Shown here piece by piece: positions 9,179-17,613 of a stretch of 64,000 bases of DNA (position 1 is the first letter of the stretch; each line of letters starts with the position of its first letter). Location of the stretch: positions 434,001 to 498,000 of the forward strand of contig JAXGLO010000001.1 in assembly GCA_040769125.1 (NCBI GenBank), given 5' to 3'. A program made the translations under genes and the position numbers. Below the pieces are notes generated by a model. It saw nothing but the letters and a program-made list of their open reading frames with translations, did not search any database and had not been told where the DNA came from. This DNA is from CAIXSE01 sp040769125. Its GTDB lineage: Bacteria > Actinomycetota > Thermoleophilia > UBA2241.

Positions 9179-11047
9179 TTGCGCAAGGTCATCATGCTGT
9201 TCGCCGTGCTGGCGGCCGTCCTCTGTGCCGGCTTTACGGCAGGCCCTGCCGCTGCCAAGTCGTACGAAGTGACCGACGTGGCCATCGAGGCGCAGGTTCT
9301 GCCCACGGGCAACCTGCGCGTGCGGGAGTCGCGGACCTTCGCCTTCACGGGATCGTTCAGCTACGTCTACTGGGACTACGCGACGAAGGGCTCGAAGGGC
9401 ATCCGCGTGCACGGCGCGAGTGGGCCTGAGGGGGCCTACGACCTGATCGGCAAGGCCGAAGGGCCGCGCGACCCGGCGGTGCTCGGAGCCGGCTCGTCGC
9501 CGCGCACCTACGAGGTCGGCGAAGAGCCGGGCAACGTCCGCGTGCGCCTCAACATCGCTCAGGCCGACTCCAGCGCCACGTTCACCGTCGACTACACGGC
9601 GCTCGGCGCCGCGACCCGCTGGGCCGACACCGGGGAGCTGTACTGGAAGTTCGTCGGCTCGGGATGGGATATCCCGGCCGAGCGCGTGCGTATCACGGTG
9701 CGCCCGCCCGAAGGTGTGGACGCCAAGCAGGTACGTGCCTGGGCGCACGGGCCGCTCTGGGGGAACGTCAGCATCGAGCCGGACGGAAGCGTCGCCCTGG
9801 AGGTGGCGCCGCTTCCGGCCGAGACGTTCGTGGAGGCGCGCCTTCTCTTCCCGGCGGCGGCGCTGACGAAGCCGCCGGCGCTGGGCGCGCCGTCCAACGA
9901 CGAGCCTCGCGAACAGGCCGTGCTGGCCGAGGAGCAGCGTTTTGCCGACGATGCCAACCGCGAGCGCCTGATGAGCCGCATTCGCGTGGGCGGCGGTCTG
10001 GCGCTGGGGATCCTCGGCCCGCTCCTGGGCGCCGTGTTCGTCGTGTGGTTGTTCCTTCGCTATGGTCGCGAGCCGAAGCCTGTCTTCACGGCGCAGTACC
10101 TGCGGGAGGTCCCGCAGCCGGCGCTGCCACCGGCTCTCGTCGGCTACATCTGGCGCATGGGCACCGTGGCCAACGACGACGCCGTGGCCACGCTGCTCGA
10201 CCTCGTGAATCGCGGCGTCCTGGCTATCGAACGGGTTACCGTCGAGAAGCAGCGCCTCATCGGGAAGGGCGAGACCACCAGCTACCGGCTGACGGTCCAG
10301 GAGGAGCGGCTCGCCGACCTTCTGCCGTACGAGAAACGCCTGGTGACCCTCCTCTTCGACACCATCGCCCGCGGCCCCAGCCTCGTGCTCTCCGAGCTCA
10401 AGAAGCTCGCCACCAAGCGTCGCCAGAAGTTCGCGAAAGGCTTCGCGGACTGGAAGAAGCTCATCCAGGCCGAGAGCGGCAGGCGCGGCTTCTTCGACCC
10501 AACGGCCGACCGCATGGCCGGCTGGGCGCGCGCAGTGGCTGCGCTCGTGATCGTGGCGGCCGTCGGCGGCGTGGCGCTCAGCGGCATCCTGTGGCTCTTC
10601 GCCGGAGCCGCCGTCGGCGCAGTGCTCATGTTCATCGCCCGCGCCGTCAAACGGCGCTCAACGGAGGCGGCTGAGCTTCACGCGCAGTACGGCGCCCTGA
10701 AACGCTACATGAAGGACTTCGGCCGTCTTCAGGAGAAGCCGCCGGACGCCGTGGCGCTCTGGGAGCAGTTCCTCGTGTACGCCGTCGTGTTCGGCATTGC
10801 CGACGAGGTGGTCAAGACGATGCGCCTCAAGGTTCCCGAAGTGGTCGACGATCCGGCCTTCCACAGGATGGGCTTCATGATGTTCGCGACGGCAGGCCAG
10901 TCTTCGCCCTTCTCGGCCATGCAGCAGAGCTTCACGCAGGCCGTCTCTGCGGCCACCTCGTCCTCGTCGTCGGGCTCCGGCAGCGGTGGCGGGTTCTCCG
11001 GCGGCGGCGGCGGAGGCGGCGGCGGAGGAGGCGGCGGGGCGGGCTGA
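9179..11047 (+). CDS. DUF2207 family membrane protein with glycine-rich tail
   Basis: A 622-residue exported membrane protein of unknown function. It has an N-terminal signal peptide (about residues 1-25, cleaved near AAA-KSYEV), an extracytoplasmic beta-rich DUF2207 domain (about 30-230), a transmembrane segment near 275-295, a cytoplasmic part, a hydrophobic pair near 445-485, and a C-terminal tail of Ser then almost pure Gly, the usual end of this family. The TTG start at 9179 is favoured by GAGGAGGG 6 nt upstream and by the signal peptide that follows. It stands alone between the divergent fdhF gene and rubrerythrin. DUF2207 proteins are common in Actinomycetota and Firmicutes, and no substrate can be inferred. 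Confidence 0.85.
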   Translation: MRKVIMLFAVLAAVLCAGFTAGPAAAKSYEVTDVAIEAQVLPTGNLRVRESRTFAFTGSFSYVYWDYATKGSKGIRVHGASGPEGAYDLIGKAEGPRDPAVLGAGSSPRTYEVGEEPGNVRVRLNIAQADSSATFTVDYTALGAATRWADTGELYWKFVGSGWDIPAERVRITVRPPEGVDAKQVRAWAHGPLWGNVSIEPDGSVALEVAPLPAETFVEARLLFPAAALTKPPALGAPSNDEPREQAVLAEEQRFADDANRERLMSRIRVGGGLALGILGPLLGAVFVVWLFLRYGREPKPVFTAQYLREVPQPALPPALVGYIWRMGTVANDDAVATLLDLVNRGVLAIERVTVEKQRLIGKGETTSYRLTVQEERLADLLPYEKRLVTLLFDTIARGPSLVLSELKKLATKRRQKFAKGFADWKKLIQAESGRRGFFDPTADRMAGWARAVAALVIVAAVGGVALSGILWLFAGAAVGAVLMFIARAVKRRSTEAAELHAQYGALKRYMKDFGRLQEKPPDAVALWEQFLVYAVVFGIADEVVKTMRLKVPEVVDDPAFHRMGFMMFATAGQSSPFSAMQQSFTQAVSAATSSSSSGSGSGGGFSGGGGGGGGGGGGGAG

Positions 11048-11263
11048 GCCTGCGCGGGCCCGCCGGTTTGCCGCCTGTCGCCCGTGGGAAAGTAGGCCTC
11101 GCAGGGAGCGCGCCTCATGGCGCGGTGTCGCAGCGCACGGGCGGGCCCCAGTCGCAATCCGGCGCACTGCGCACTGAGATTCAGGCGCCGCCGTCCCGCA
11201 GCGATCCACTGCGCTCGAGCGTTCGTGAACTTGTGTATTACCGCCAATGGAGGATGAGAGGTC

Positions 11264-11809
11264 ATGGCAGACGCATTCAGGAACACCCCCCCGCCGCCCG
11301 AGGACAACGGCGCTATGACCGCCGACAACATCGCCGCCGCGCTCGCCGGCGAGAGCCAGGCGTCGCAGATGTACCTGGCGTTCGCCGACGTCGCCGAGGA
11401 TGAGGGCTACCCGAACGTCGCGCGGCTCTTCCGCGCCGTGGCTTACGCCGAGAGCACCCACGCCCGTAATCATCTCAGCGTGCTCGGCAGGATCGGGACG
11501 ACGAAGGAGAACCTCAAGGCGGCCTGGGGCGGAGAGACCTTCGAGATCGACGAGATGTACCCGGCGTACGCCGCCGTCGCCAAGCTTCAGGAGAACAAGA
11601 GCGCCCAGACGAGCATCCGCTACGCGCTGAGGGCCGAGCAGGATCACCAGGCCATCTACGACGCGACGCTCAAGGGTGTGGAGGGCGAGACGGATCTCGG
11701 CGCCGAGCCGGTGCGCGTCTGCCCCATCTGCGGGCACACCGTGATCGGCGACGCCCCGGATGAGTGTCCGCAGTGCGGCACCGCTGCCGCGTACTTCAAG
11801 GAGTTCTAG
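11264..11809 (+). CDS. rbr: Rubrerythrin
   Basis: A 181-residue non-haem iron protein that reduces hydrogen peroxide in anaerobes. The N-terminal ferritin-like four-helix domain (about residues 18-140) has the carboxylates in AGESQA (E30) and YAESTH (E63), with further ligands in RAEQDHQ. The C-terminal rubredoxin-like knuckle binds FeS4 through CPICG and CPQCG (about 153-172). The length is normal for the short form. The ATG at 11264 follows GGAGG and GAGAGG. It is probably monocistronic, since a strong hairpin follows. Together with the peroxiredoxin-like gene downstream it suggests an oxidative-stress function. Confidence 0.95.
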   Translation: MADAFRNTPPPPEDNGAMTADNIAAALAGESQASQMYLAFADVAEDEGYPNVARLFRAVAYAESTHARNHLSVLGRIGTTKENLKAAWGGETFEIDEMYPAYAAVAKLQENKSAQTSIRYALRAEQDHQAIYDATLKGVEGETDLGAEPVRVCPICGHTVIGDAPDECPQCGTAAAYFKEF

Positions 11810-11836
11810 AAGCGGCGCACGAGGATAGACTGCGAC

Positions 11837-11867
11837 GGGGCCGGCCGCCGCGAGGCGGGCCGGCCCC
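11837..11867 (+). terminator. GC-rich hairpin terminator after rubrerythrin
   Basis: GGGGCCGGCC (11837-11846) pairs perfectly with GGCCGGCCCC (11858-11867). The stem continues as GCC/GGC closed by a GCGA tetraloop. It lies 28 nt below the rbr stop and has no U tract. Confidence 0.65.
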
Positions 11868-11885
11868 CGGCGCCGCGCGCACGTT

Positions 11886-11894
11886 TGATAGAAT
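11886..11894 (+). promoter_or_regulatory. Extended -10 promoter of the peroxiredoxin-like gene
   Basis: TGA-TAGAAT forms an extended -10 just after the rubrerythrin terminator and 50 nt above the GTG at 11944. Confidence 0.5.
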
Positions 11895-11943
11895 CACTTG
11901 CGTCAGGAGTCTGATTCGGCTCGTCCACAGGGAGGTACGTGAC

Positions 11944-12396
11944 GTGGGGTATAACTTCGGAGTTGGTCGAGAGGCGCCCGCCTTCGCCCTCACCTCCACC
12001 GACGGCGACGAGATCAACCTCAAGCAGTACCGCCGCGACTGGTATCCCGTGCTCGCCTTCGTCCCGGCGGCCGACGCGGGAGCCGCCGAGCGGCTCGCCG
12101 GTCTCAACGAGGCCGCCAACGCCCTCTGGGGTCTGCGCGGCCAGGTTCTCGCCGTGTGCGATGGGGCCCGCGAGGACGTCGTGCGTCTCGCCGGCGGTGT
12201 CGAAAGGCTCGCCTTCCCCATCTTGACCGACGGGGCAGCCGTCGCGCGGCGCTACGGCGCCCTTCACTCCGACGGGCGCTTGCTGCCCATGGCATTCGTC
12301 ATCGATCGCTCCGGCAAGATCGTCTGGAGCGGAGAAGGTGATGCGGCGCTCTCGGCGCCGGCGCTCACCGCGGCGTTTCGTGAGGTGGTGCGCTGA
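11944..12396 (+). CDS. Peroxiredoxin-like (AhpC/TSA fold) protein lacking the peroxidatic cysteine
   Basis: About 150 residues. GREAPAFALTSTDGDEINL at the N-terminus is the classic thioredoxin-fold entry of AhpC/TSA proteins, and FPILTDGAAVARRYGA plus the strand FVIDRSGKIVWSG complete the fold. The loop that should hold the peroxidatic cysteine (P-x-x-x-T-x-x-C) reads FVPAADAGAAERL, with no Thr and no Cys at the expected site near residue 47. The only visible cysteine is in AVCDG further on. It is therefore probably not a standard peroxidase and may be a regulatory or chaperone-like paralogue. The GTG at 11944 is chosen for GGAGG at 11931-11935, 8 nt upstream. Confidence 0.75.
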   Translation: MGYNFGVGREAPAFALTSTDGDEINLKQYRRDWYPVLAFVPAADAGAAERLAGLNEAANALWGLRGQVLAVCDGAREDVVRLAGGVERLAFPILTDGAAVARRYGALHSDGRLLPMAFVIDRSGKIVWSGEGDAALSAPALTAAFREVVR

Positions 12397-12502
12397 CCGG
12401 CGCTCCGGCTTGTGCGGCTCGCTGCCGGAGGTTGCCCGGTTCCACTCCCGGGTATTGGGGCGAAACAGGAGGGCACAACCGTCTGAAGCGAGGTGAGGCC
12501 CC

Positions 12503-12871
12503 GTGATCGTCGGTCAGACAATGTTCAGCGTTCTCAAGGGTGCCGAGCACATGGCTGAGGCCGCCCTCTGGGAGCTCGTCGAGCGCGTTGCCGACGCCCC
12601 TGGCCACTCCGGCCATCGAGTTCTGCGCTCGTTCGGCATGTCGCCGCTGGCGAGCGCCCTGCACGACGAGGGTCGCGAGTCGGCTCTCAGCGACGCGCAC
12701 TTCGTCTTCGAAACGCAATGGGAGTCCCTCGACGCGCACGACGGGTTCTACGCATCGGAGGCTGTGCGGCGAGTCTACGACGGGTTGAGCTCTGTGCTGC
12801 GCAGCGGGCCGTTCGAAGTGCTCTACGAGATCGCCGTCATGGAGCCGGAGCACGACGGCGTGGCGGTCTAG
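12503..12871 (+). CDS. Small protein, possible ABM-like dimeric alpha/beta barrel
   Basis: A 122-residue protein of unknown function. The C-terminal half (HFVFETQWESLDAHDGFY, then SEAVRRVYDGLSSVL) has the strand-Trp-helix pattern of antibiotic-biosynthesis-monooxygenase domains, where a W or F after the second strand precedes an H/D-rich helix. The N-terminal half is mostly helical. The GTG at 12503 has a weak GAGG-type ribosome site. The TAG stop (12869-12871) lies inside the 8-bp target duplication of the IS element that follows, so the reading frame was preserved while its downstream region was moved away. Confidence 0.6.
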   Translation: MIVGQTMFSVLKGAEHMAEAALWELVERVADAPGHSGHRVLRSFGMSPLASALHDEGRESALSDAHFVFETQWESLDAHDGFYASEAVRRVYDGLSSVLRSGPFEVLYEIAVMEPEHDGVAV

Positions 12872-12874
12872 TGT

Positions 12875-14004
12875 GTCCTATCCCCGAGTAGTACCGACAC
12901 TCGGAGCTTTCTTGCCTCAGTGAGATGGGGCGACGCATCCTTTCCCGTAAGGACTGTCCAGGTTCTCGCGGAAGGAGCGTCGCCCCATGACCAATGATGA
13001 TGTCTTGTACGCCTACCGTCTACGCGTGCTGGCCAGCGCGAGAGAGCTCGGCAGTGTGGCCGCGGCCTGCCGCCTGCATGGCATCCACCGTTCGACCTTC
13101 TACCGCTGGAGGAACCAGGCCGAGCGCTTCGGGGCCGAGATCCTCAGGCCCCGCGAGCGCCGCCGCCCGCAGATGCCGAACGCGATCCCGGTGCTCGTCG
13201 AACAGCGCATCGTCGCCTTCGCCCTCGGGCACCCCGGCTACGGGCCGGCGCACATCGCGAGTGAGCTCGCCAGGCCAAAGTGGGGCGGCTTCAAGGTCTC
13301 AGCGAACGGCGTCTGGCGCGTGCTGCGTCGCCACGGTATCGGCACGCGCGCCCTCAGGCTCGGCCTGCTCGCCGGCTACGCCGCGCCGCCGGAGCCGGCC
13401 CGTGAACCCGAGCCCGAGCGCCACATCCAGGCCGCACGCCCCGGCGAGCTCGTGCAGATGGACTGCTTCTGCATCGGCCGCCTCAGCGGCACGGATGGCG
13501 TCGTCTGGCAGTACACGGCGATCGATGCCGCGTCCGCCTTCACCTGGGCCGAGCTCTACGTCACGCCGCGTAACCCGGAAGCGCGTTACTGCAGCGCGCT
13601 CGCCCGGCGCGTGGCCGAGGAGCTCTCCGCGGCCGCTTGGCAGCTCGAGCGCGTCACGACCGACGGCGGTAGCGAGTTTCGCAGCGCAGCTTTCATCGCC
13701 GCTCTTACACGTCTCGGCGCATCCCGCACCCGGATCAGCCCCGGCCGGCCGCAGTCGAACGGCTTCGTCGAACGTGTGCAGCGCACCATCCTCGAGGAGT
13801 GCTGGAAGCCGGCCTTCGCCCGCTACCTGGTGCCCAGGTACGTCGGTCTGCGGCGTGAGCTCGAACGCTATCTCAAGCACTACAACTGCGATCGCACGCA
13901 CAACGGACGCCTGACCAAGGGCAGGATCCCCGCCGAGGTTCTCGGTGCCGCTAAGATGTATCGCTAGCGGGATGGATGTGTCGCCACATCTTGGGGACTG
14001 TACA
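12875..14004. mobile_element. IS481-like insertion sequence, complete, with 8-bp target duplication
   Basis: 1130 bp bounded by imperfect 27-bp inverted repeats: 12875-12901 (TGTCCTATCCCC...CGACAC) and the complement of 13978-14004 (TGTACAGTCCCC...CGACAC), 19 of 27 matching. GTCTAGTG occurs directly outside both ends (12867-12874 and 14005-14012), an exact 8-bp target site duplication. The single transposase frame is intact. Perfect duplication and an intact gene imply recent insertion. Confidence 0.85.
12987..13967 (+). CDS. IS481-like DDE transposase
   Basis: A 326-residue transposase with an N-terminal helix-turn-helix (AACRLHGIHRSTFYRW, about 27-42), a second HTH-like region, and an RVE integrase core. 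The DDE residues are visible as QMDCF (first Asp), TTDGGSEF (second Asp) and SNGFVERVQRTILEE (Glu). The end, HYNCDRTHNGRL plus P-A-E, is typical of IS481/IS3-related transposases. The ATG follows GGAAGGAG. The gene is complete and not frameshifted. Confidence 0.92.
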   Translation: MTNDDVLYAYRLRVLASARELGSVAAACRLHGIHRSTFYRWRNQAERFGAEILRPRERRRPQMPNAIPVLVEQRIVAFALGHPGYGPAHIASELARPKWGGFKVSANGVWRVLRRHGIGTRALRLGLLAGYAAPPEPAREPEPERHIQAARPGELVQMDCFCIGRLSGTDGVVWQYTAIDAASAFTWAELYVTPRNPEARYCSALARRVAEELSAAAWQLERVTTDGGSEFRSAAFIAALTRLGASRTRISPGRPQSNGFVERVQRTILEECWKPAFARYLVPRYVGLRRELERYLKHYNCDRTHNGRLTKGRIPAEVLGAAKMYR

Positions 14005-14101
14005 GTCTAGTGGTTGTGCCGCGGCGACCCCTGGGGTCCGCTGTGGGCTAGCTGAGAGGACGCTGAGAAGGCGGCTGCCGGGGATCGCCGCGAAGGCAGG
14101 C

Positions 14102-14107
14102 TATACT
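14102..14107 (+). promoter_or_regulatory. -10 hexamer of the HAD gene, probably leaderless
   Basis: TATACT ends 9 nt before the ATG at 14117, and no Shine-Dalgarno sequence is present. Confidence 0.45.
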
Positions 14108-14116
14108 GCCGGTGCA

Positions 14117-14818
14117 ATGCGGCGGCTCATTCTCTTCGACATCGACTGCACGCTCATCGACGCGCACGGCGCCGGCGGGCGAGCCATCCTCCAGGCCGTG
14201 AGCGAGGTCTACGGCGTCGGCGGCGCGCTCGACGGCTACACCTTCCACGGCCGCACCGACCCGCTCATCGTCCGGGATCTCGCCGTCAGGTGGGGCGCCG
14301 GCCGGGCGGGGGACGGCGTCATCGAGGCCAGGGTAGACGCGTGCCTCAGACGGTACGTCGAGCTGCTCGAGGCCGAGGTCGCCGAGGGGCACATCGAAGT
14401 GCTGCCCGGCGTGCGTGAACTGGTCACGGCGCTCGCCGCCGACCGGCGCGTGCTGGTCGGCCTGCTCACCGGCAACGTGGAGGCAGGAGCCCGGATCAAG
14501 CTCGCCCCCACCGGCCTCTCCTCGCTCTTCAAGGTTGCCGCCTACGGCTCGGACTCGGCACATCGCCCCGACCTTCCGGCGGTCGCCGTACGGCGCGCCG
14601 AGGCGCTCTCGGGGCGGCGCTTTCGCGGCAAGGACATCGTCGTGATCGGCGACACCCCGGCCGACATCACCTGCGGGGCCGACCTTGGTGTCACGGCGTT
14701 CGCTGTGGCCACCGGGCGCCACACGGTCGAGCAGCTGGCGGCTTTCGCGCCCGATCACGTGGTCCCCGACCTCGCGGACTGGCGCGTTGTCTACGAGACA
14801 ATAGTGGGTTCGCGCTGA
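14117..14818 (+). CDS. HAD superfamily hydrolase (phosphoglycolate phosphatase-like)
   Basis: A 233-residue phosphatase. Motif I is DIDCTLID (nucleophile D8 and acid D10), motif II LLTGN, motif III a Lys within the Rossmann core, and motif IV IGDTPADI. An alpha-helical cap lies between motifs I and II, as in the Gph/PGP subfamily. The substrate cannot be told from sequence. The ATG at 14117 is preferred because the protein then begins directly with the first beta strand and a TATACT lies just upstream; longer in-frame extensions run into the IS end. Confidence 0.85.
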   Translation: MRRLILFDIDCTLIDAHGAGGRAILQAVSEVYGVGGALDGYTFHGRTDPLIVRDLAVRWGAGRAGDGVIEARVDACLRRYVELLEAEVAEGHIEVLPGVRELVTALAADRRVLVGLLTGNVEAGARIKLAPTGLSSLFKVAAYGSDSAHRPDLPAVAVRRAEALSGRRFRGKDIVVIGDTPADITCGADLGVTAFAVATGRHTVEQLAAFAPDHVVPDLADWRVVYETIVGSR

Positions 14819-14888
14819 CCTGCGCCGGATTGGGCGAACCGGTTGCCCGCATGCCTCGCGATCTCGCGGCCCCGGCCTCGGTGTCCGG

Positions 14889-14921
14889 GCTAACCATGCG
14901 CTAACACAAGGCGGCTATGAT
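14889..14921 (+). promoter_or_regulatory. PHO-box-like direct repeat and promoter of the phosphate two-component operon
   Basis: GCTAACC (14889-14895) and GCTAACA (14900-14906) form a direct repeat with an 11-bp period, as expected for a PhoB/PhoP-type regulator. The second unit ends 9 nt before TATGAT (14916-14921), so the repeat sits where a -35 would be. This suggests autoregulation of the operon by its own response regulator. Confidence 0.55.
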
Positions 14922-14958
14922 CGCCTGGCCACAGTCGTCGCCCGGTGGAGCGGCTGAG

Positions 14959-15660
14959 ATGCCCAACGAGCACATCCTCGTTGTCGACGACGAGGTCGAC
15001 ATCCTCGAGCTGGTCGAGTACAACCTCCGCAAGGAGGGGTACTCGGTGACGTGCGTCGCCAGCGGCGAAGCCGCTCTGGCGGCCACGCGCACAAAGCTCC
15101 CCGACCTCGTGCTGCTCGACCTCATGCTTCCCGGTGTCGACGGCCTTGAGGTGTGCCGCCGTCTCAAGGCCGAGGCGACCACCTGCTCCATCCCGATCGT
15201 GATGCTCACGGCCAAGGGTACGGAGGCCGACATCGTCGCGGGCCTGGAACTGGGCGCCGCCGATTACATCACCAAGCCGTTCAGCCCCAGGGTGCTGGTC
15301 GCGCGCGTGCGTGCCGTCCTGCGGCGCAGCGACGAGCAGGCCGGCGGGGAGGCGGTGCTCCACGCCGGCGTCATCACCGTCCACCCCGGCAAGCATCTCG
15401 TCCTCGTCGACGAGACGCCCGTCGATCTCACTGCCGCGGAGTTCCGCATCATCAGGTTCCTGGCGCGACGCCCGGGCTGGGTGTTCACACGGCAGCAGCT
15501 TGTGGATGCGGCACAGGGCGACGACGCCTACGTCGGCGACCGCTACATCACCCAGCGGTCCGTGGACGTCCACATTGTCTCGCTGCGCCGCAAGCTGGGC
15601 GCCGCGGGCGGCAACATTGAGACCGTGCGCGGCGTCGGCTATCGGTTGCGCGAGGGCTGA
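14959..15660 (+). CDS. phoP: PhoB/PhoP-family response regulator
   Basis: A 233-residue OmpR-type regulator. The receiver domain (about 1-120) has the acidic pair D10/D11, the phospho-acceptor D54 in LLDLMLPG, and the conserved Thr and Lys in MLTAKG and YITKPF. The winged-helix DNA-binding domain (about 135-230) ends with the typical RTVRGVGYRL-like wing. The ATG at 14959 is chosen for GGTGGAG 8 nt upstream. The kinase gene begins 3 nt after its stop, and pstSCAB-phoU follow, so it is the likely phosphate regulator. Confidence 0.92.
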   Translation: MPNEHILVVDDEVDILELVEYNLRKEGYSVTCVASGEAALAATRTKLPDLVLLDLMLPGVDGLEVCRRLKAEATTCSIPIVMLTAKGTEADIVAGLELGAADYITKPFSPRVLVARVRAVLRRSDEQAGGEAVLHAGVITVHPGKHLVLVDETPVDLTAAEFRIIRFLARRPGWVFTRQQLVDAAQGDDAYVGDRYITQRSVDVHIVSLRRKLGAAGGNIETVRGVGYRLREG

Positions 15661-15663
15661 ACG

Positions 15664-17460
15664 ATGCGCCGGCTGCGTCTCTTCTGGCGCATCTACGCGA
15701 CATACCTGATGCTGGTCGTGCTCTGCGCGCTGGCGCTCGGCTTCTTCGCCGCGTCCTCAGCGAGGAGCTTCTATCGCTCCCATGCACAAACAGGGCTTCA
15801 GGCAATGGCTGCGCTCGTGGCCGAGCAGGTCCGCCCCATGCTCGGAGAGGCTTCGGCCCGCTCTCTTGACGCGCTGGTCAAGCAGCTGGGCGCGGCGTCC
15901 GGCACGCGCCTGACGCTTATCGCCACCGGAGCTCAGGAGGGTGCGGCGGGCGTCGTGCTGGCCGATTCGGAGGTCGCCCCCTCGGAGATGGCCAATCACA
16001 GCGACAGGCCGGAGTTCCGCGCCGCGGCTCAAGGCGGCGTGGGCAGCGCCACGCGCTTCAGCACGACGCTCAATGAGGACGAGATGTACGTTGCCGTGCC
16101 CGTCACTGTCGGCGGCGAGGTCGTGGCGGTCTCGCGGGCCTCCATGCTTCTCAGCGAAATCGGCGATGCGCTGGGCGCTCTTTACTGGCGCATCGTCGCT
16201 GGCACCCTCATCGTGGCGGTGATCGCTGCTCTCATCGGCCTGTGGGTTTCGAGTCGCATCAGCCGCCAGATGCGCGAGGTCACCGCCGGCACGAAGCGGT
16301 TCGCGGCCGGCGATTTCACCGCCAAGCTTCCGGTGCCGCGCACCGTCGAGTTCGCCGCGGTCGCCGAGGGCCTCAACAGCATGGCTGAGCGTCTTGATCA
16401 GGAGATCCGCACGCTGACGCGGGAGCGCAACGAGCGCGAGGCGGTGCTGGCGAGCATGATCGAGGGCGTCCTCGCGGTGGACGACGAGGAGCGGGTGCTC
16501 GCTATGAACGAGGCGTCGGCGAAGCTTCTGGGTGTTGCACGCAAGGCTTCGGTGGGGCGCAGCATCCAGGAGGTCGTCCGCAACCCGGAGTTACAGCGCC
16601 TTGTCGCCGACACGCTCGCGGGTCGCGGCCCGGTCGAGCGGGAGATCCTTCTGAGGGTCGGCGCCGACGATCGCACCCTGCAGGCCAACGGCGCGCTGCT
16701 GCAGACCGACGACGAAGCAGCCTACGGCGCCGTCGTCGTGCTCAACGACGTCACGCGACTCAAGCGCCTCGAGGAGGTGCGCAGCGACTTCGTGGCCAGC
16801 GTCTCTCACGAGCTCAAAACGCCGGTAACCTCGATCAAGGGCTTCACTGAGACCCTCCTCGACGGCGCCGCCGACGACGCGAGGACGGCGCGCCGTTTCC
16901 TGCGCATCGTGGACGGGCATGCCGATCGACTCAACGCGATCATCGAAGACCTTCTCGATCTCTCCATGCTGGAGGCTGCCGAGGCCGGTCCTCCGGCTCT
17001 GGACGAGGCCGACATCAGGGACGTCGTGCACGTTGCCGCCGAGGTTTGCAGCGTCAAGGCGGCGGCCAAGAGCATCGACATCGTCGTCTCCTGCCCTGAG
17101 CCGGTGATCGCTCTGGTCAACCCGCCGCTCCTCGAGCATGCCGTAGTCAACCTCATCGACAATGCGGTGAAATACAGCCCGGACGGCAGCGAGGTGGAGA
17201 TCCTGCTCAGACGGACGCTTGCCGATGCCGAGATCGTGGTGCGTGATCACGGCCCGGGCATCGCGCGTCAGCATCTGCCGCGCCTCTTCGAGCGCTTCTA
17301 CCGGGTCGACAAGGCCCGCAGCCGCGACATGGGTGGCACCGGGCTGGGCCTCGCGATCGTGAAGCACATCATGCAGGCGCACGGAGGCAGTGTCTCGGTG
17401 GAGAGCGAGGTCGGCAGCGGCAGCACCTTCACGCTTCACCTGCCGGTCGAGCGGGCCTGA
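15664..17460 (+). CDS. phoR: PhoR-family sensor histidine kinase
   Basis: A 598-residue membrane kinase: TM1 about residues 7-30, an extracytoplasmic sensor region, TM2 about 175-198, HAMP about 200-250, PAS about 260-365, HisKA with the phospho-acceptor H382 in SVSHELKTP, and HATPase_c with the N box (NLIDNAVKYS), G1 (DHGPGI) and G2 (GTGLGLAI). It is cotranscribed with the response regulator (3-nt gap) and lies upstream of pstS. As in other PhoR systems, input probably comes through the Pst transporter and PhoU. Confidence 0.93.
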   Translation: MRRLRLFWRIYATYLMLVVLCALALGFFAASSARSFYRSHAQTGLQAMAALVAEQVRPMLGEASARSLDALVKQLGAASGTRLTLIATGAQEGAAGVVLADSEVAPSEMANHSDRPEFRAAAQGGVGSATRFSTTLNEDEMYVAVPVTVGGEVVAVSRASMLLSEIGDALGALYWRIVAGTLIVAVIAALIGLWVSSRISRQMREVTAGTKRFAAGDFTAKLPVPRTVEFAAVAEGLNSMAERLDQEIRTLTRERNEREAVLASMIEGVLAVDDEERVLAMNEASAKLLGVARKASVGRSIQEVVRNPELQRLVADTLAGRGPVEREILLRVGADDRTLQANGALLQTDDEAAYGAVVVLNDVTRLKRLEEVRSDFVASVSHELKTPVTSIKGFTETLLDGAADDARTARRFLRIVDGHADRLNAIIEDLLDLSMLEAAEAGPPALDEADIRDVVHVAAEVCSVKAAAKSIDIVVSCPEPVIALVNPPLLEHAVVNLIDNAVKYSPDGSEVEILLRRTLADAEIVVRDHGPGIARQHLPRLFERFYRVDKARSRDMGGTGLGLAIVKHIMQAHGGSVSVESEVGSGSTFTLHLPVERA

Positions 17461-17506
17461 CTCCGGGTCGTTCACCCGGCCTTCTCGCACTGCCCCCTGA
17501 AGCGAC

Positions 17507-17549
17507 GTTGCCACATTCTCGCCATTCGCTAACAGATCACTCATACATG
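17507..17549 (+). promoter_or_regulatory. PHO-box-like repeats upstream of pstS
   Basis: GTTGCCA (17507), CTCGCCA (17518) and GCTAACA (17528-17534) recur at 10-11 bp steps. GCTAACA is identical to the second unit above phoP and has the same distance (9 nt) to a TA-rich -10-like stretch (TACATG at 17544). Coordinated phosphate control is inferred. Confidence 0.45.
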
Positions 17550-17613
17550 ACTCCTAGCATGGCGCCGAGGGCGACCGGTCGCCTGAGCAACATTCAGTGA
17601 AAGCGAGGAGCGC

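Noticed and set aside
11078..11110. Stretch GTGGGAAAGTAGGC that resembles the 3' end of 5S rRNA
   Set aside because: Only about 20 nt match; the part where the rest of a 5S gene should be is the coding end of the DUF2207 gene.
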